Of a stretch of DNA of 64,000 nucleotides, positions 1 through 11,790 are shown in pieces; position 1 is the first letter of the stretch; every line of letters starts with the position of its first letter. The position numbers and the translations under genes were made by a program. The notes beneath the pieces were generated by a model. It did no database searches and had not been told where the DNA came from. It worked only from the letters and a program-made list of their open reading frames with translations. Source of the stretch: Ottelia alismoides (lineage: Eukaryota; Streptophyta; Magnoliopsida; Alismatales; Hydrocharitaceae); assembly GCA_037367405.1 (NCBI GenBank), contig JAZKJV010005538.1, positions 1 through 64,000 of the forward strand, given 5' to 3'.

Positions 1-579
1 TTGATGTTCCAGCTACGAGAAGCTCTGTGTTGATTCCCATAGATGGATTTCTTCAGCTTGCATACTTTACCTTCCTTGGTTATGAAGCCTTGGGGCTGCT
101 CCATATAGATATCCTCCTCGAGGTATCCATTAAGGAAAGCTGTCTTGACATCCATCTGCCAGATGCTGTAGTCAAGAGATGCAACTATAGCTAGCTGTGT
201 TCTGATGGACTTAAGCATTAGCCACGGGAGAGAATGTCTCATCGTAGTCGATGCCTTCTCTCTATGTGTAGCCTTTGGCTACGGGGCGTGCCTTAAAAGT
301 CTCTACTTTCCCATCAGGTCCCCTCTTTCTCTTAAAGATCCGTCTACACCCAATGGGTTTTACCCCTTTAGGTGGATCCTTTAGGGTCCATACACCATTC
401 TTATGCATGGAGTCAATCTTTGACTTCATTGGTAGCATCCATCTATCCATGTCATGATCCGCAAGTGCTTCACCAAATGAAGTAGGATCATCGTTAGTTT
501 CACCTGACACACAGAGTCCATACCTTTCAGGTGGTGCAATCAACCCGCGAACTTCTTTGAAGAGGTATGGGTGTTTCAT
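1..579 (-). pseudogene. copia reverse transcriptase, N-terminal part, broken
   Basis: The minus strand encodes the usual copia RT opening: a W..A...E motif, then NGVWTLKDPPKGVKPIGCR, FKRKRGPDGKVETFKARPVAKGYT, then DYDETFSPVA, SIRTQLAIVASLDY, WQMDVKTAFLNGYLEEDIYM and EQPQGF. A stop follows GYT near position 270. An extra base in the PVAMLKSIR stretch (near 215-225) shifts the frame. The catalytic YVDD motif would lie off the left edge. As the RT of a dead element it has no activity; family assignment is secure from the motif order. Confidence 0.88.
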
Positions 580-600
580 CTTTATTTTTCTCTTCAGTTT

Positions 601-1520
601 CTAGTTCAGGAAGCTCAGAATCCTCAGGGGATTCAATGAATTCCTTACTTCATTGTTGTCTTGACCTTTAAGGAAGTCATCCTCCAAAAATCTCACATCT
701 CTAGAGACGAAAACCTTCTGAGTCTCAGGGTCATAAAACTGGCATCCAATACCATCTTTAACATACCCAACGAAGAAAAACTCACGAGAGAGAGATTCTA
801 GCTTATTCGCATCCAGTTCTTCACATGGACCAAGCAACCCCAAACCCTCAAGTGATTAACATTAGGTTTGGTTCCATACCAGGTCTTATGAGGAGTCTTA
901 GAGTATAGACTTGCTGGGAATCTAATTCACGATATATATTGCAGTATCTACTGCATATCCCCATAAGCTAAGAGGTAAATGTGCTTTTCTCATCATTGAA
1001 CGAACCATATCCATGGTGGTCCTATTACGTCTTTCAACAATAACATTAAGCTGGGAGGTTCTAGGAGGAGCGAGATTGGATACAATTCCATTATCTTTAA
1101 GGTATTCCTTGAATTCATTTGAGAGGTACTCGCCACCTCAGTCAGATCGAATCCATTTAATCTTCCTATCGGTTAGGTTTTCAACCAAAGCCTTGAACTC
1201 TTCGAACTTTCAAAGGTTTCATATTTATGATGTAATAGAAAGATAAACCCGTATCACGAATGGTCATCAATAAATGTCAAATAATATCGATATCTATTTC
1301 GAGTTGCGGTAGTGAAGGGACCAAATACATCGGTATGTATTAGGACAAGAATACCTTCGCATCTTGTAACCTTGTTATGAAAAGGCATCCTAGTCATTTT
1401 ATCTCGAATACAGTGTTTGCAGGTAGGCGAAGATTAAACATGCAGAAAATCTAAGGGTCCATCCTTTATCAATCTACTGATCCTATCAACAGACAAATGA
1501 TCAAGCTTTTGATGCCAAAT
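601..1520 (-). pseudogene. copia integrase, broken
   Basis: On the minus strand one reads HLSVDRISRLIKDGPLDF (GAG-pre-integrase), HTDVFGPF, YYLTFIDDHS, then IRSD-stop-GGEYLSNEFKEYL, then WGYAVDTAIYIVN, and finally EFFFVGYVKDGIGCQFYDPE and VFVSRDVRF from the integrase C-terminal part. The integrase core normally has the DDE triad; the D of HTDV, the D of IRSD and the E of a later NVIVERR can be seen. TGA replaces the residue after IRSD near 1139, and other stops are present. It is dead. Confidence 0.85.
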
Positions 1521-1735
1521 CATGTTTGAATGAATTCCATCCTCCCTGGATCCTTTAGGGTTTTTATTAGTGGTAGTGACATTCATGACATATTCATCAA
1601 TCACAATTCATAGAGTCCACCATAAGTCAAAATACCATCCGTAATATGCTTTATCATAATGATTGATGACTAGTTTACTACATAAATGGAATGAATATCC
1701 GCTTCTAACAAGCTTATATACATATATAAGATTGC

Positions 1736-2345
1736 TTCTAACTATGGTACATATAGACATTCTTTAAGTAAATGACTCTCCCACTAGACAATGATAGCCG
1801 GTAGGTCCCGAGGGCGCGGAGATGGTCTACAAGAACTGACAAAGAACTCAGCAGTGGAGTTTCGATTGGCAATTTTCCTTCCTCCAACATCATTTTGACC
1901 CGCAGAAGGGTCCTACAGATCCCCTGGGGTAACTCGGACTCTAGGCAGTCCAAGATGGTCCAGAGCCCACTGATAGGACCATGGCAAAGGCTTGAAGAAT
2001 GGGGTGCCTATAAAGCTCCTCCTCTTTGAATTAGCCTCCAGATGTAGCTCCTTTAGCTCCGGACTTGCACAAGTCAAACAAAGGGTCGAGGGCAAACTGC
2101 CTCGACCCGTTAAAGGGAGGAATGGAAGCGGAGCGAGGCGTGGCGACGGATCTCTGATGAGGCGGAGGAAGTGGAGGTCCGGTAGCTTGTTCCAGAAGGG
2201 AACAAGAAGTGCAGAGTGCGTCGGGAGGCAGAGAAGGGGCAAGGGAAGACAGTGGAATGAAATGTGTGTCGGAAACAAGAGGGGACAATGGAGAACGATG
2301 GTCGAAGCTCAAAAGCTCAGGCGAATGTTAAATATAAAGCTAAGC
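1736..2345. other. GC-richer block, no gene recognised
   Basis: Base composition is clearly higher in GC than the AT-rich DNA to the right. Overlapping open frames of 93-121 codons occur on both strands here, but none shows a recognisable domain and their codon use looks like that of shadows. It may be part of the copia element, its flank, or a fragment of a genic sequence. No call is made. Confidence 0.3.
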
Positions 2346-4330
2346 TAATATAGTAATTAAAACTTGAAATAAAATGCATATAATAAAATACATACAAAAC
2401 TCGAGCTAAAGTTACCTAAAAAGTGAAGAAAAGAGAACCTCAAGCAGCGTTGGCCACGAGATGAGTACCTCACGTCGGCGAGCGACAGAGATGTTGGAAT
2501 CGACCTCTACAACGCCTCCTCGATCCTCCCAAGTGTTAGGCGAGCTTCCTGTCACGAGGCTCAAGCCAGTGAACATAAAAGAAGGAGAAGATGTGGTGCA
2601 AAAGGGATTCCAAAATTCGAGGAAGGAGGAGGTGGAGCTATTGTACAAGCGGGAATGGTAGCGAAAGATCGAGGCAGTGGGCTTGATGCAGTGATGCAAT
2701 GATCTAGCGTGAAAGGTGGAAGATCGAGGCAAAAAGTCAAAGAAGAAATTGACCTCAAAAAGTGAAAGGATCGAGCACCAAAAATCGAGGAAAGCGAGGT
2801 CAAACGAGGTTCAGATAGACCTACGACCTGGATCAGAGAGTTGACCCAAGTCAACGGGTGACGGGCCTTGACTGGGCCACGTCACCCGTAAAAAAGACAA
2901 AGCTGGATTCAATTTCAAAAATAAATCAAAATAAATTAGTAAATGATTTTATTAATTTTTGGTTAAAACATAAAAAATGTTTATTAATTTATATTATTTT
3001 AGTATGAATTTTTATTTATTTTTACAAGTTTGTTTATTACAAGTTGCTTTTTACAAGTATAAAGTATATGTATATTTTACCTCTATATTAGGTATTTTAT
3101 TTTTATTTGTAATTTTTGATATTATTATTATTTTATTTTCATAATTTATAGAGTTATAACTTATTTAAATATACATGTATATATTTTTATTGTATTTTTC
3201 TGATGTATTTTGTACACTTAAATAAATATGGGTTTTAATTATATATGTATAAGTGTAGTATATTCATCTATGCATTTTAATATGCTATTGTATTTTAATA
3301 TATTTTTTATGGTTTTATTTTTTATTTTTTATATTTTCGATGGAATTTAAATAATATTTACAAGGGTATAAAATATAAAAAGAATAAAATAATAATTTCC
3401 CCTTTATTTACATACAAGTATATTGTACAACAGTGGTCCGAAACCTAACTTTTGTATGTTTACTCCAAATTAAGTGAAACCATCCTTCATTAAATAGCTA
3501 GTAGAAAGTTATATACAATAAAAGGTGATTTTGTGCATTTTGATTAATATGGAAAAGATATGGGTCTAGGAAGTTTGGATTTTGACTTTTTATTTTGAGT
3601 ATAAAAAGTACATTGTGTATTATTTTTATGTGAAATCAATTTTGTAATTTTCTATGTATTTTGATCTACAACTTTCATATACAAAGTTTCTTTATTTGAG
3701 ATGTAAGTAATAAAGAATAAAAGGGTCTAAAAAATGAATTATTGGGAATAATTAGGGTTCTTATTGATGTTTTTGTCCTATCTCCCCCTACTTTATTCTT
3801 TGTCAACCAAATCAAATCTTGTGGTCTCGAGGTTTAGGGTAATAAAATACCTTGGCAATTTATTTCTTTTTCTTTTCTTTTCTTTATTATTTTATTTTGG
3901 CTTTAAAAAATGTGTTTTACACATTATTTATACAATAAATAGTGATGGTTAATTTATGCAAAATAATGATATTTAGCATTTAGCTAGGGTTTAAAGGCCA
4001 AAACGAAAGAATAAAAAGTGATGAAATGGAGATTCATCAACTAGTTGATTAAGTGCATGACAATATGTCCAGTAAAAGGAACCTCGGTTAGTTACTTAGC
4101 TCATAATAGTCGACCGATGCGTAGGATAGCTGAATATTAGCCGGGGTCACACATTGGATTGCTATTGATCACCTGCTAACCGGTTGAGCGAGCAAAAGGA
4201 CCAATTGATTGATCAAATGACAAATAATAGATCAAAATCTCACTTATACCTTCTAGTAACCCTCATCGTTCTATTAAAGAATCATGGATCAAAATCTCAC
4301 CTCTAGCAATTTATTTTTAAGGAAATACAC
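2346..4330. other. Unassigned stretch; strongly AT-rich from 2.9 kb
   Basis: From 2400 to 2870 the minus strand is pyrimidine-rich and ends in a possible splice donor (TTTTTAG then GTAACTTT near 2410-2420), which would fit an untranslated exon of an LTR element or gene, but this is weak. From about 2890 to 4000 the sequence is very AT-rich, with many TTTAT and ATATTT runs and no coding signal. No repeat ends or RNA genes were found. Confidence 0.3.
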
Positions 4331-4468
4331 GACATGGTATACATAATAGACATTAAACATAGAGGGAGGGGGAGAGAGAGAGAACGGGTGAGAGTTTCTC
4401 CAAGGCAAAATGCTCAGGTGATACCCTCTACCTACAAATCACCCCTCACCTCCTTCTCCTCCCCCTCC

Positions 4469-4476
4469 TATTTATA
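4469..4476 (+). promoter_or_regulatory. TATA box of the RTFL/DVL gene
   Basis: TATTTATA lies 82 bases before the start codon in a pyrimidine-rich leader rich in CTCC runs, which is a common plant core-promoter layout. A start of transcription about 30 bases downstream would give a 5' UTR of roughly 50 bases. A GAGA run at about 4368-4382 lies just upstream. Confidence 0.6.
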
Positions 4477-4557
4477 CCCACACACTCCCTCCTCTCCCCC
4501 TGCCCCCTTCTCCTTCCCACCATCACCACCACACCTTCCTCCGTCAGATCTCCACTA

Positions 4558-4836
4558 ATGGGGGACTCCGAGCCGTACGTAGACGAGAAGTGGAAGCTGA
4601 CGAAGCGCGGCAGCGTCAACGCCAGGATGACTGGCTCCTCCTCCTCCTATTCCTCCGTCGCCGACACTTCCAAGTCCGGCAAAGCCTTCCTCCGAAGATC
4701 AGATTCCGTCCCATCCTCTCGCGGTTCCTTCTCCCGCAAGTGCGCAACCGTCGTCAAGGAGCAGCGGGCCAAGTTTTACATCGTCCGCCGTTGTGTTACC
4801 ATGCTTATGTGCTGGAAGGACTACCGCGATAGGTGA
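4558..4836 (+). CDS. ROTUNDIFOLIA-like / DEVIL small peptide
   Basis: A single-exon frame encodes 92 residues. The last 32 residues (61-92) are the plant-specific RTFL/DVL domain: [16 protein letters not shown], then [16 protein letters not shown], with the family's conserved Cys, Arg, Trp and Tyr residues. The N-terminal part has [11 protein letters not shown], as in many family members, and then a Ser-rich variable stretch. RTFL/DVL peptides sit at the plasma membrane and restrain cell proliferation along organ axes when over-produced; the Arabidopsis founders are ROT4 and DVL1. The length is within the family range. ATG at 4558 is the first in frame after the TATA box and leader. GC-rich coding sequence in an AT-rich neighbourhood marks it as a live host gene. 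Which paralogue it is cannot be told. Confidence 0.93.
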   Translation: MGDSEPYVDEKWKLTKRGSVNARMTGSSSSYSSVADTSKSGKAFLRRSDSVPSSRGSFSRKCATVVKEQRAKFYIVRRCVTMLMCWKDYRDR

Positions 4837-7680
4837 AGCAGAACCTTCCCGACGTCCGGAGAGAGGGAGTGAGAGAGCAAGAACGTGTCTTTTTGTGAAT
4901 AGATCATTTTGGTTCGTTTGTATCGACTTGTTTTGTTCAATTTTTGTGGGTTTCCATCAAATGAGATTTTTTGGGTGGATCTTTGTGGGTATCTCTGCGC
5001 TGCTCGTTTCCTTCTCAAAAGGTGGCATTTTCGGCGCAATGTGATGCTGCTCTTCTTCAGGTTCTTGTTGTTCTTCAGATGGTTTTTGCAGCAGATTTGA
5101 TTTGGGGGAAGTTGGGAATGGAAGAGGTGGGGAGCATCCCATGTGTTGCAGTCCAGGTCAAGGGGAAGGGACTGCAGTGGTGAGATGATTTGTCTGCTTT
5201 GCCCCTTGCCCCCCCCCCCCCCCCCCACACACACACCACACACTTTTAATACCCAATCTTTTCCTGTTTTTGTTTTTTAGAGAAACACACGCGCCTTTCA
5301 CCTTTTAAAAGAGAAGTAAAATTCTGCCAGTTTGAATAACTAGTCTGATTGCAACAAAAGAGAAAAATATAGGCATATACTTCAGAGGGCTGACGATGAC
5401 AGTTAGCTGATGAGAATTCTTTTAAGCATGTTTCAAAGTGAGGAGGTTCGATCCACTGAGAAAAGAGATCCATGCTTTGTGATTCTTGTTCTTTCTGTAT
5501 GGCCCTTCAGATCAGGGAAAAGGAAATGATACTGTTGATCTGCTCTGTGATGTTCTTTTTATGGGGAGGAGGAAATTCCTGTTTGGCATTTACGAGAGAG
5601 TAGTGTGGGCATCAAGGGAAAAGGAAAAGTTTTCATGGCAAAGATCAGGGGTTGGGTATGGGAAGTACATGTGACAGCTGTTTGGGGCTTCCATTTTTTA
5701 CTCGGGTAAGTGTGTGATGGTGTTTGGCATTTGTTGCAGGAGAGGATTCTTTCCCTAGGCGTATATGATTCAGTGGCAAGTGGCTGATACCGGGGAGACC
5801 GGAATCCGTCCAGTGAGACCGAAACATTGGGAGAATGATAATGTAGGATGTAGTGTTGGAATTACCTCTAGAAGTTGTTTTCTGGGTTTCTTCAGGTGAA
5901 TGTGCCTGGATTTTTTACGGAATGTTTATGCAGTGAATGAGATTGAAGTTTGGTGAAGTTTTGAGATGAGGAAAGCAATGACATGATAGTTTAGTTTAAT
6001 TGGAAAAACAATGCATTAGTTATTTTCTCCCATGTTCTTTTACGTAGTTCAAATGGAGACAAAGCAAAAGTGCATGGAGATATACATTGTTAAGATGGAT
6101 AATTCGAAATTTAAAAGGTGGGAGATGGTGTAAGAAAGGAATAGATGCATCTTAAAAAGCAAGATCTGTGGATGGAAGGACTATTTATATTTCTATAATT
6201 CCAATTGTTCTCTTCTTCTCTCCTTGGTAGTTGCAAACCATGGCTTAGAATTCTGAACTAAATGTTTTGAAGTCATATGCCCACAGTGAACTATGGACTC
6301 TGGTCATTTCTCATATCATCAGGACATCTTACTCAAGTATGGTATCTTCCATAAAAATATAATGCATCCAGCGACAAGAAAATAATTTTTTATGAGTTTT
6401 GCCTCTTTGTTCAGGAGATTGCGAGTTTGAAATCTCAGACAGGGCAGAGTCCTTATTCATTTTGAAAGTTCAGGAATAGTTAAATGTACTTTTCTGGCAA
6501 AGAGATAAGTCCACTGTAAATCCCCAAAATACTCCATTGCCACTGTCTATTCCTAAACTATTTTCACAGAACCATCGAGTAATCTATGTAATTGTTGCCC
6601 ACTTAACACAATTATATTTTGGTATTATCTAACACCTAAATATGATATCTGATTACTTTTCAGAGTCCAAACTCAATATGTTGAACTATTTATGGTAAAG
6701 AAGAAGAGAAGACATATCCTTTGGATTGAAGTAGGGCAAACAAGGCAAAGCATGGAGAGTCATATCAGTCAGGATGACATGCCTCCAGTACATTGGGTTC
6801 CCTTGTTCAGAAGAAGGAGACCTACTTTCCTGATAGTTTCATCTTTAGCATCTCAATTTAGAAGAAAAAACATGATTATTATCTCTCAATCACTGATTTC
6901 TGTGGTTTTTTTTCTCTGTGCAAAAAAATGTCAAATCATAAATAAAGACCATAGTATAAAACGCGAAATTTATATACTACTTCTGACTCCACCTACTACT
7001 AAGAAGACAAGCGTGAATCATCAAGGGTTGACCTTCTCAGTTCAGTTGAATGTTAATACCCATAAGTAGATGGATACTTGGTTGCACTCTAAAAAAAATT
7101 CAGGTGTACCCCCACATACTTACTCGCCCCCCTTTCTCGCTCCATAGAGCAACAGTGTACAGGTGCCAAATGGGAAGGGGCAGCAACTCTGCTGTGGTGC
7201 TGTATCGCACCACCACAACTGCTCGATCAAGCTAGCAAAAACCGGAGAGGGAGGGGGGCAAGTCCACATGGGAGACCTGAGACAAGTGGTTAAAGGCCTC
7301 TGATTTTCACTGTCTCTACCCCCACACTTTTTTAAGCAAAAAGATGGAGATATCTTTCGCTCACATTCCATAATCTCTCCCTCATATGTGTGTGATGGTT
7401 AGAAGCTCACAGTGGTCTATGCGCAGAGGGGTGTGGCTCGCTGCTCATGGCCACCAATTGGTACGGAAATCCTGTCTATTATTTACTGCTATCCATTAAA
7501 TAATCGTAGGGTCCTTTAAATTTTACTTACATAGGGATTTAGTCGTTTTTTTTACTTGATGGGACTTGATGCCATGTGATGCAACGGAAGGCATCCTAAG
7601 CAGGAGAGCTACAACCTACAGGTATTGCTGGTTACACATTCCATCTATTCTATCCCCTGTGCATGTTCATGCCATTGACA
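4837..7680. other. Probable 3' UTR and downstream DNA of the RTFL/DVL gene
   Basis: The first kilobase after the stop codon is GT- and TTG-rich like plant transcribed flanks and could hold the 3' UTR; no clear end can be fixed. From about 5.9 to 7.7 kb the DNA is AT-rich. An open frame at 6692-7069 has no recognisable domain and is probably chance. A few short stops-free stretches on the minus strand are shadows. Confidence 0.4.
5209..5243 (+). repeat. Poly-C tract followed by CA microsatellite
   Basis: Eighteen consecutive C are followed by about 17 bases of CA-type repeat. Such runs are prone to replication slippage and sequencing error, so the exact length in the assembly should not be trusted. 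Confidence 0.95.
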
Positions 7681-9075
7681 TCGCTTAAATCGAAACATAC
7701 ACTCGTGAAGATGTGTCGCTACCGGTACTCTTCAATGAAATACGTCGATACCTGTGTATAATAACGTCGAGATACTCGGCGCATTATTGCGGGGTAGGTG
7801 CGACACTTTCTTGTGAAAACGTGCGTAGTGCAGAAAGGTGTCTATATACGGGTAGCGAGCATGATCCGAATAACATGGAGTGGTACTTAGGTGGGCCACG
7901 CTGTGGACCCGAAATTGGAGCCCATTGACCGACAAGGGACCCGTATCTGTGCCACCCTGAGAGCAGCCCATTGGGCCACTAGGATTTTGGTAGGAGAGAA
8001 TCACGTGACAGTGACGCGTCCCTGTCACGTGCACACCAATGTACTTCTTTCTTTCTCTCTTCCGACTCTCTTTCTCTCTCTAAAATATGTGTTTATTTTG
8101 ACTTAATATGTTTCGGAGTCTTTTTTTTGTAGTCGTGGATTTAAATAACCAATGAATTCTTTTGTAATGCATAAGGTAAAATTTTTAAAATATTTCAAAT
8201 TTGAGGTAAATATTAAAAATGGTTTTGATTAAATATGACAACATTTTCGAAGCCAAAGTTTTATAAGTTTGACAAGTCTAATTAGGTACGTGTGGATGTT
8301 GTTGTTGCTGCTGACTTGACCTCTCGCTCGTGAGGAAGTAGCAGCGCAGGAAAATCCTCGACTATTATGATACACGGATTCAAAGCACTCGCAGAATGTT
8401 GTTGTTGCAGCTGCTATTATTGTTATTAAAAGTTAGGTATACAATAATAACAATAACGATAACGCATAATCAAAATCTTGGATTATGCACACCGTAGTTG
8501 CATAGTTTTCCTTGCCATTTAGTAAAACAAGAATGCCGTTAATAACTCGTTTTAACAAAAAAATTAGGATTTTTTGGAGTAAACTATGACTGGTTCACCC
8601 CATTGACGGAAAAACTAATGGGAAGGTACACGTGATAATATTGTAAGAAGGTAAGGGGTATAATTGATATTGCAAAAAAGGGAGGTGCATAACTATTTTA
8701 AGATCCTTTTTGCTATTTACCCTCGTTGAATTTTTTATCTGCTTAAAATTGTACATGTGCGACAAAGTACAGATGATAGTCCATTTTGTGGGCAATACAA
8801 CTTTGCAAGGAATGGTGTTTTATTTCGAGAAGAGATGTTCTATGTTGAGAATATATTAGAACATGTCAGAAATCCTTTGAGATTCTTGCTCCTTGTAACT
8901 ATAAAATCCTATCAATATAAATCTTGTGAGTGCTCGCATGCATGAGTTTGCACCTTTTTCCTTGAAAAAATTAGATAAGAATTTTGCACCATGAGCTCCC
9001 AAATCCTATCCAATTACATAACAACTTTCATTGTATAAAATTACACCATGGCACATATAACTTTACTGACTATAT
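7681..9075. other. Intergenic stretch, no gene recognised
   Basis: 7.68-8.05 kb is CG- and CpG-richer than its surroundings and contains the G-box inverted repeat described separately. 8.05-9.07 kb is AT-rich. A stretch near 8600-8730 (ACGTGATAATATTGTAAGAAGG and what follows, with repeated GGTAAGGGG-type runs) looks like a dispersed non-coding repeat, but its ends could not be found. Confidence 0.3.
8002..8031. promoter_or_regulatory. Inverted pair of G-boxes
   Basis: CACGTGACAG and its exact complement CTGTCACGTG face each other across 10 bases that contain ACGCGT. CACGTG is the plant G-box bound by bHLH and bZIP factors. No start codon of a recognised gene lies close by, so a promoter role is only possible, not shown. 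Confidence 0.4.
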
Positions 9076-9427
9076 GGTCATGTTCGTTTGAAGGATACAT
9101 AGCTTGTATCCCTCCTTATCCTAAAAGTTTTTATACCTTTGAAGATGATCAATATTTGAGTTCTGGAGCCAACACGAGGGATAGAGTTTTAAACTCTATG
9201 TCTTCACCATCATTCTTTCTTGCCATAAAAATAGAAATAACTATCACTTATCTTACTATCTTATCTAACACAATAACTTCTATTATGTATCCCTTCTTTA
9301 CCAATCAAATGAAGAATAATAAATGATTACCATTTACCTCTCCTTATTGCATAGAAAAAGAAATGAGGGATACAATATCTTAATCCCTCCTTATATTGTA
9401 TCATGTATCCCGCTACCGAAAGGCCCC
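9076..9427. mobile_element. Possible MITE with GGATACAT-containing inverted ends
   Basis: The two ends can be paired as imperfect inverted repeats that share TTCG...GGATACAT (about 15 of the outer 25 positions match), and the left and right sub-terminal parts share GTATCCCTCCTTAT-like runs. The trinucleotide TAT flanks both ends, as for PIF/Harbinger or Stowaway-like elements. It contains no open frame of note. The ends are not fully certain. Confidence 0.45.
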
Positions 9428-11579
9428 TATGTGTTATATATAACATAATACATGGATTCTACTGTAATTGGACAAGATTTGTTAGGGGTATGGCGTAAGA
9501 ACGACAAAAATGTTATTGTTATAATAAAGCCAGGTGCATATCGCAATCAAAAGTTGGTTTTTTACACTTGTGCTCATCTGAGTTTTTTCAATAACACTTA
9601 TATCTTTAACTTTTTACCCTTGCTCCTAATTTCGAAAACAATTACTATATTACCTTTTGTTAGTGTAATATAGGGCATAAGTGTAATAATTGAAGGATAC
9701 TAGTATGGATTTTGTAGGAACCCAGATGTACAATCATAGTTGTAAAAAAGTTGGAGACATAAGTGTTGAGGAGTGATCCTATGAGAGCCAAAACCTATGA
9801 GAACATGAGAGCATTAATTCTGTACTATATGATTCAACCAGGAGAGAAAAGACTATGAGAGAGAAGACAGAATCATGTGATATCGAATTAATGCTCTCAC
9901 GGAAGGGCACATGTGTAAAGATCTATAAATTTATTTTCCTTTTTCGAAAATGTGGAAAGAGTGTTGTGATGCCCGAATCCGGATTCACCATCGTCGTCCA
10001 ATCCTCCGCGTCAGCAACATACGAGAGGTCGCTCTCTGCATCTAGGGTTTCGGCGAGCTGGAGAGTAGAAACGTCCGGCGAGTGGCGAAGGGAAATCAGG
10101 ATTCTCTTTGCTCTATATTTAAAGGTTTTCTTTTGATCGATCTTTTTCTTTTCCACTTCCAAGTTTTATTCCCGCTTTTTTCGGATAGTGATATCTCTTT
10201 GTTTGTTTACTTCGAGTGGTTGCTGATTTTTAAGATCATTTAAATTCACTGTTTATTTGGTCGCAATTAAATGGTTATCTGATCGTTCTGCATGCCGCTG
10301 AATATCAATCTTCGCATCATATATCGTAGTTGTACCAACGTCCAAATATTTAAAGTTAATCATTTGTTTTTTTCTGCCAACTTCGAATATAAGCTGGACT
10401 ATTTGCACGCAAACATGTGTTTTTTCGTTTTCATCCAAAATATGTGATTTTCTCTTCGGTTGGAATATGGGAAGGCTTGGTTGACATGTTCATCCTAGTG
10501 GGGCCTTAGTAATAAGGGAAATGATGAAAATGGGCTTATGGTGAATATGATTTTTTTGAGAAAAGATCCCGTCCTTCAACCCACATCGCAAGAAGATGAA
10601 CAATGGTCTCACACCATGGAGCATTGGGAGTCTAGGAAGATGAACATGTTAGAGGCCATGTGTCAGGCAGGAGGACATGTTGCGAACCCTTTGTTAAGCA
10701 CCATTCATTGTAAATGGTGCGTCATTGTGTTTGTTGTGGTTAATGCAATTTTTCCTCCATTCCGTACAACCCTCTCGTCGATGCATGGAAAGTAGCTCAT
10801 CAATCTATTTGAAGTCGAATCTTTGTTATGATAGGAAAAAGAGCCAACTCCTACTCCATGTTTCACAGACCACAAGTACTTAGCTTATTTTGATGTTTCT
10901 TTTTCAAGGGAGCTCTTGAAGACTACACATGCATGGTATTTAGCAACAATTTCAAAAGAGTATGAAAATAAGCCAAGCAGTAGAGACTACTGAGTAACTC
11001 CTTCATAATTCTCGTTAATTTAGGAGTGGATATTCAATCTATTTAAGTGTGTTTGTATTATTTGGTGTTGGTTGAATTCGATCTAGTTTGGAAAGATGCC
11101 ACCCTTACCCGATCAAATTGGATTGTATGGAGATATTTGGATGAGAAGCTTGAGTTGATTGGGGTTGGGTGGAAACCAAATTAAGTTGGTGAAAATTAGA
11201 TTTATTAAACGTTGGAATGAGTCGAGGGACAATCATTGATGGAACCACCTAGGCAAGACAAATGATGCCAAAATAGTAAGGCATTAATGTCAGGAGATGG
11301 GGTCATTGATCTGAAGCTAAGGGATAGTTAAGGTAAACTCGAGAGAATGAAATCGATTGGAGTTGTATCACCACTGTGGGTCAATGAGGTAGGCTCTGGG
11401 ATTGTCGAGATAGTGCTTGACTTGTTGTAAGGATATACAAGCTATGATGCACTAATTAGGTTCGTGTCACATGTATATAATCATTGGAATGAGGCTCAGG
11501 GAGGCAAGACATGTAAGCGGGCTGAGAATTTTGATGGGTCCAAACCATGGGTCACCATAGTGATTGTTTGATTTGTTTG
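9428..11579. other. Unassigned stretch around a possible 5' UTR exon
   Basis: Apart from the candidate exon at 9960-10140, no gene or repeat end was recognised. An open frame at 10538-10795 gives no recognisable domain. Confidence 0.3.
9960..10140 (+). other. Candidate 5' UTR exon and leader of the FKBP20-1-like gene
   Basis: A short GC-rich island contains CTAGGGTTTCGGCGAG, the AGGGTTT-type leader common at plant transcription starts, within AT-rich DNA. The coding exon at 19556 begins right after a splice acceptor, so an upstream non-coding exon must exist for that gene, and this is the best candidate upstream on the same strand. No definite splice donor was identified, so the link is inference. 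Confidence 0.3.
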
Positions 11580-11790
11580 CAAGGAAGGCCATATCAGTAT
11601 CGGTATCGATATCGGTACCGTGTCGATACAATATATCATCGATATATCGACACCATATCGCCGATACCAAATTGATCTCATGAAGAATGGCCTACCAAGG
11701 CCAAATATCGGCCATATCAACGATATATCGGTCACCTGTCGATACCGATATATCACCGATATATCGTTGATATATCGCGATATGGCCTTG
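11580..11790. mobile_element. Non-autonomous hAT-type element, CGATATATC family
   Basis: The 211-bp element begins CAAGGAAGGCCATATC and ends in the complement of CAAGGCCATATCGCG. The flanks TTTGTTTG and GTTGTTTG match at 7 of 8 positions, as an 8-bp hAT-type target duplication would. The body is packed with TATCGATA, CGATATATC and related palindromic words on both strands. It codes for nothing; sub-terminal motif arrays are typical transposase-binding regions of hAT elements. Confidence 0.72.

Larger units (their letters stand above)
1..1735 (-). mobile_element. Ty1/copia retrotransposon relic (pol region)
   Basis: Read on the minus strand, this stretch gives in order the pre-integrase region, integrase core, integrase C-terminal part and the start of reverse transcriptase. 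That is the copia order (integrase before RT), so the element is Ty1/copia and not Ty3/gypsy. The reading frame is broken by several stops and at least one single-base frameshift, so it encodes nothing functional. The element runs off the left edge of the window. No LTR could be placed at its right end near 1735. Confidence 0.88.

Noticed and set aside
1992..2348. Overlapping open frames on both strands in the GC-richer block
   Set aside because: None gives a known domain and they overlap each other; high GC alone lowers stop frequency.
11590..11790. CGATATATC words as a satellite or CRISPR-like array
   Set aside because: Spacing is irregular, words occur on both strands, and the block has hAT-type ends with flanking duplications.
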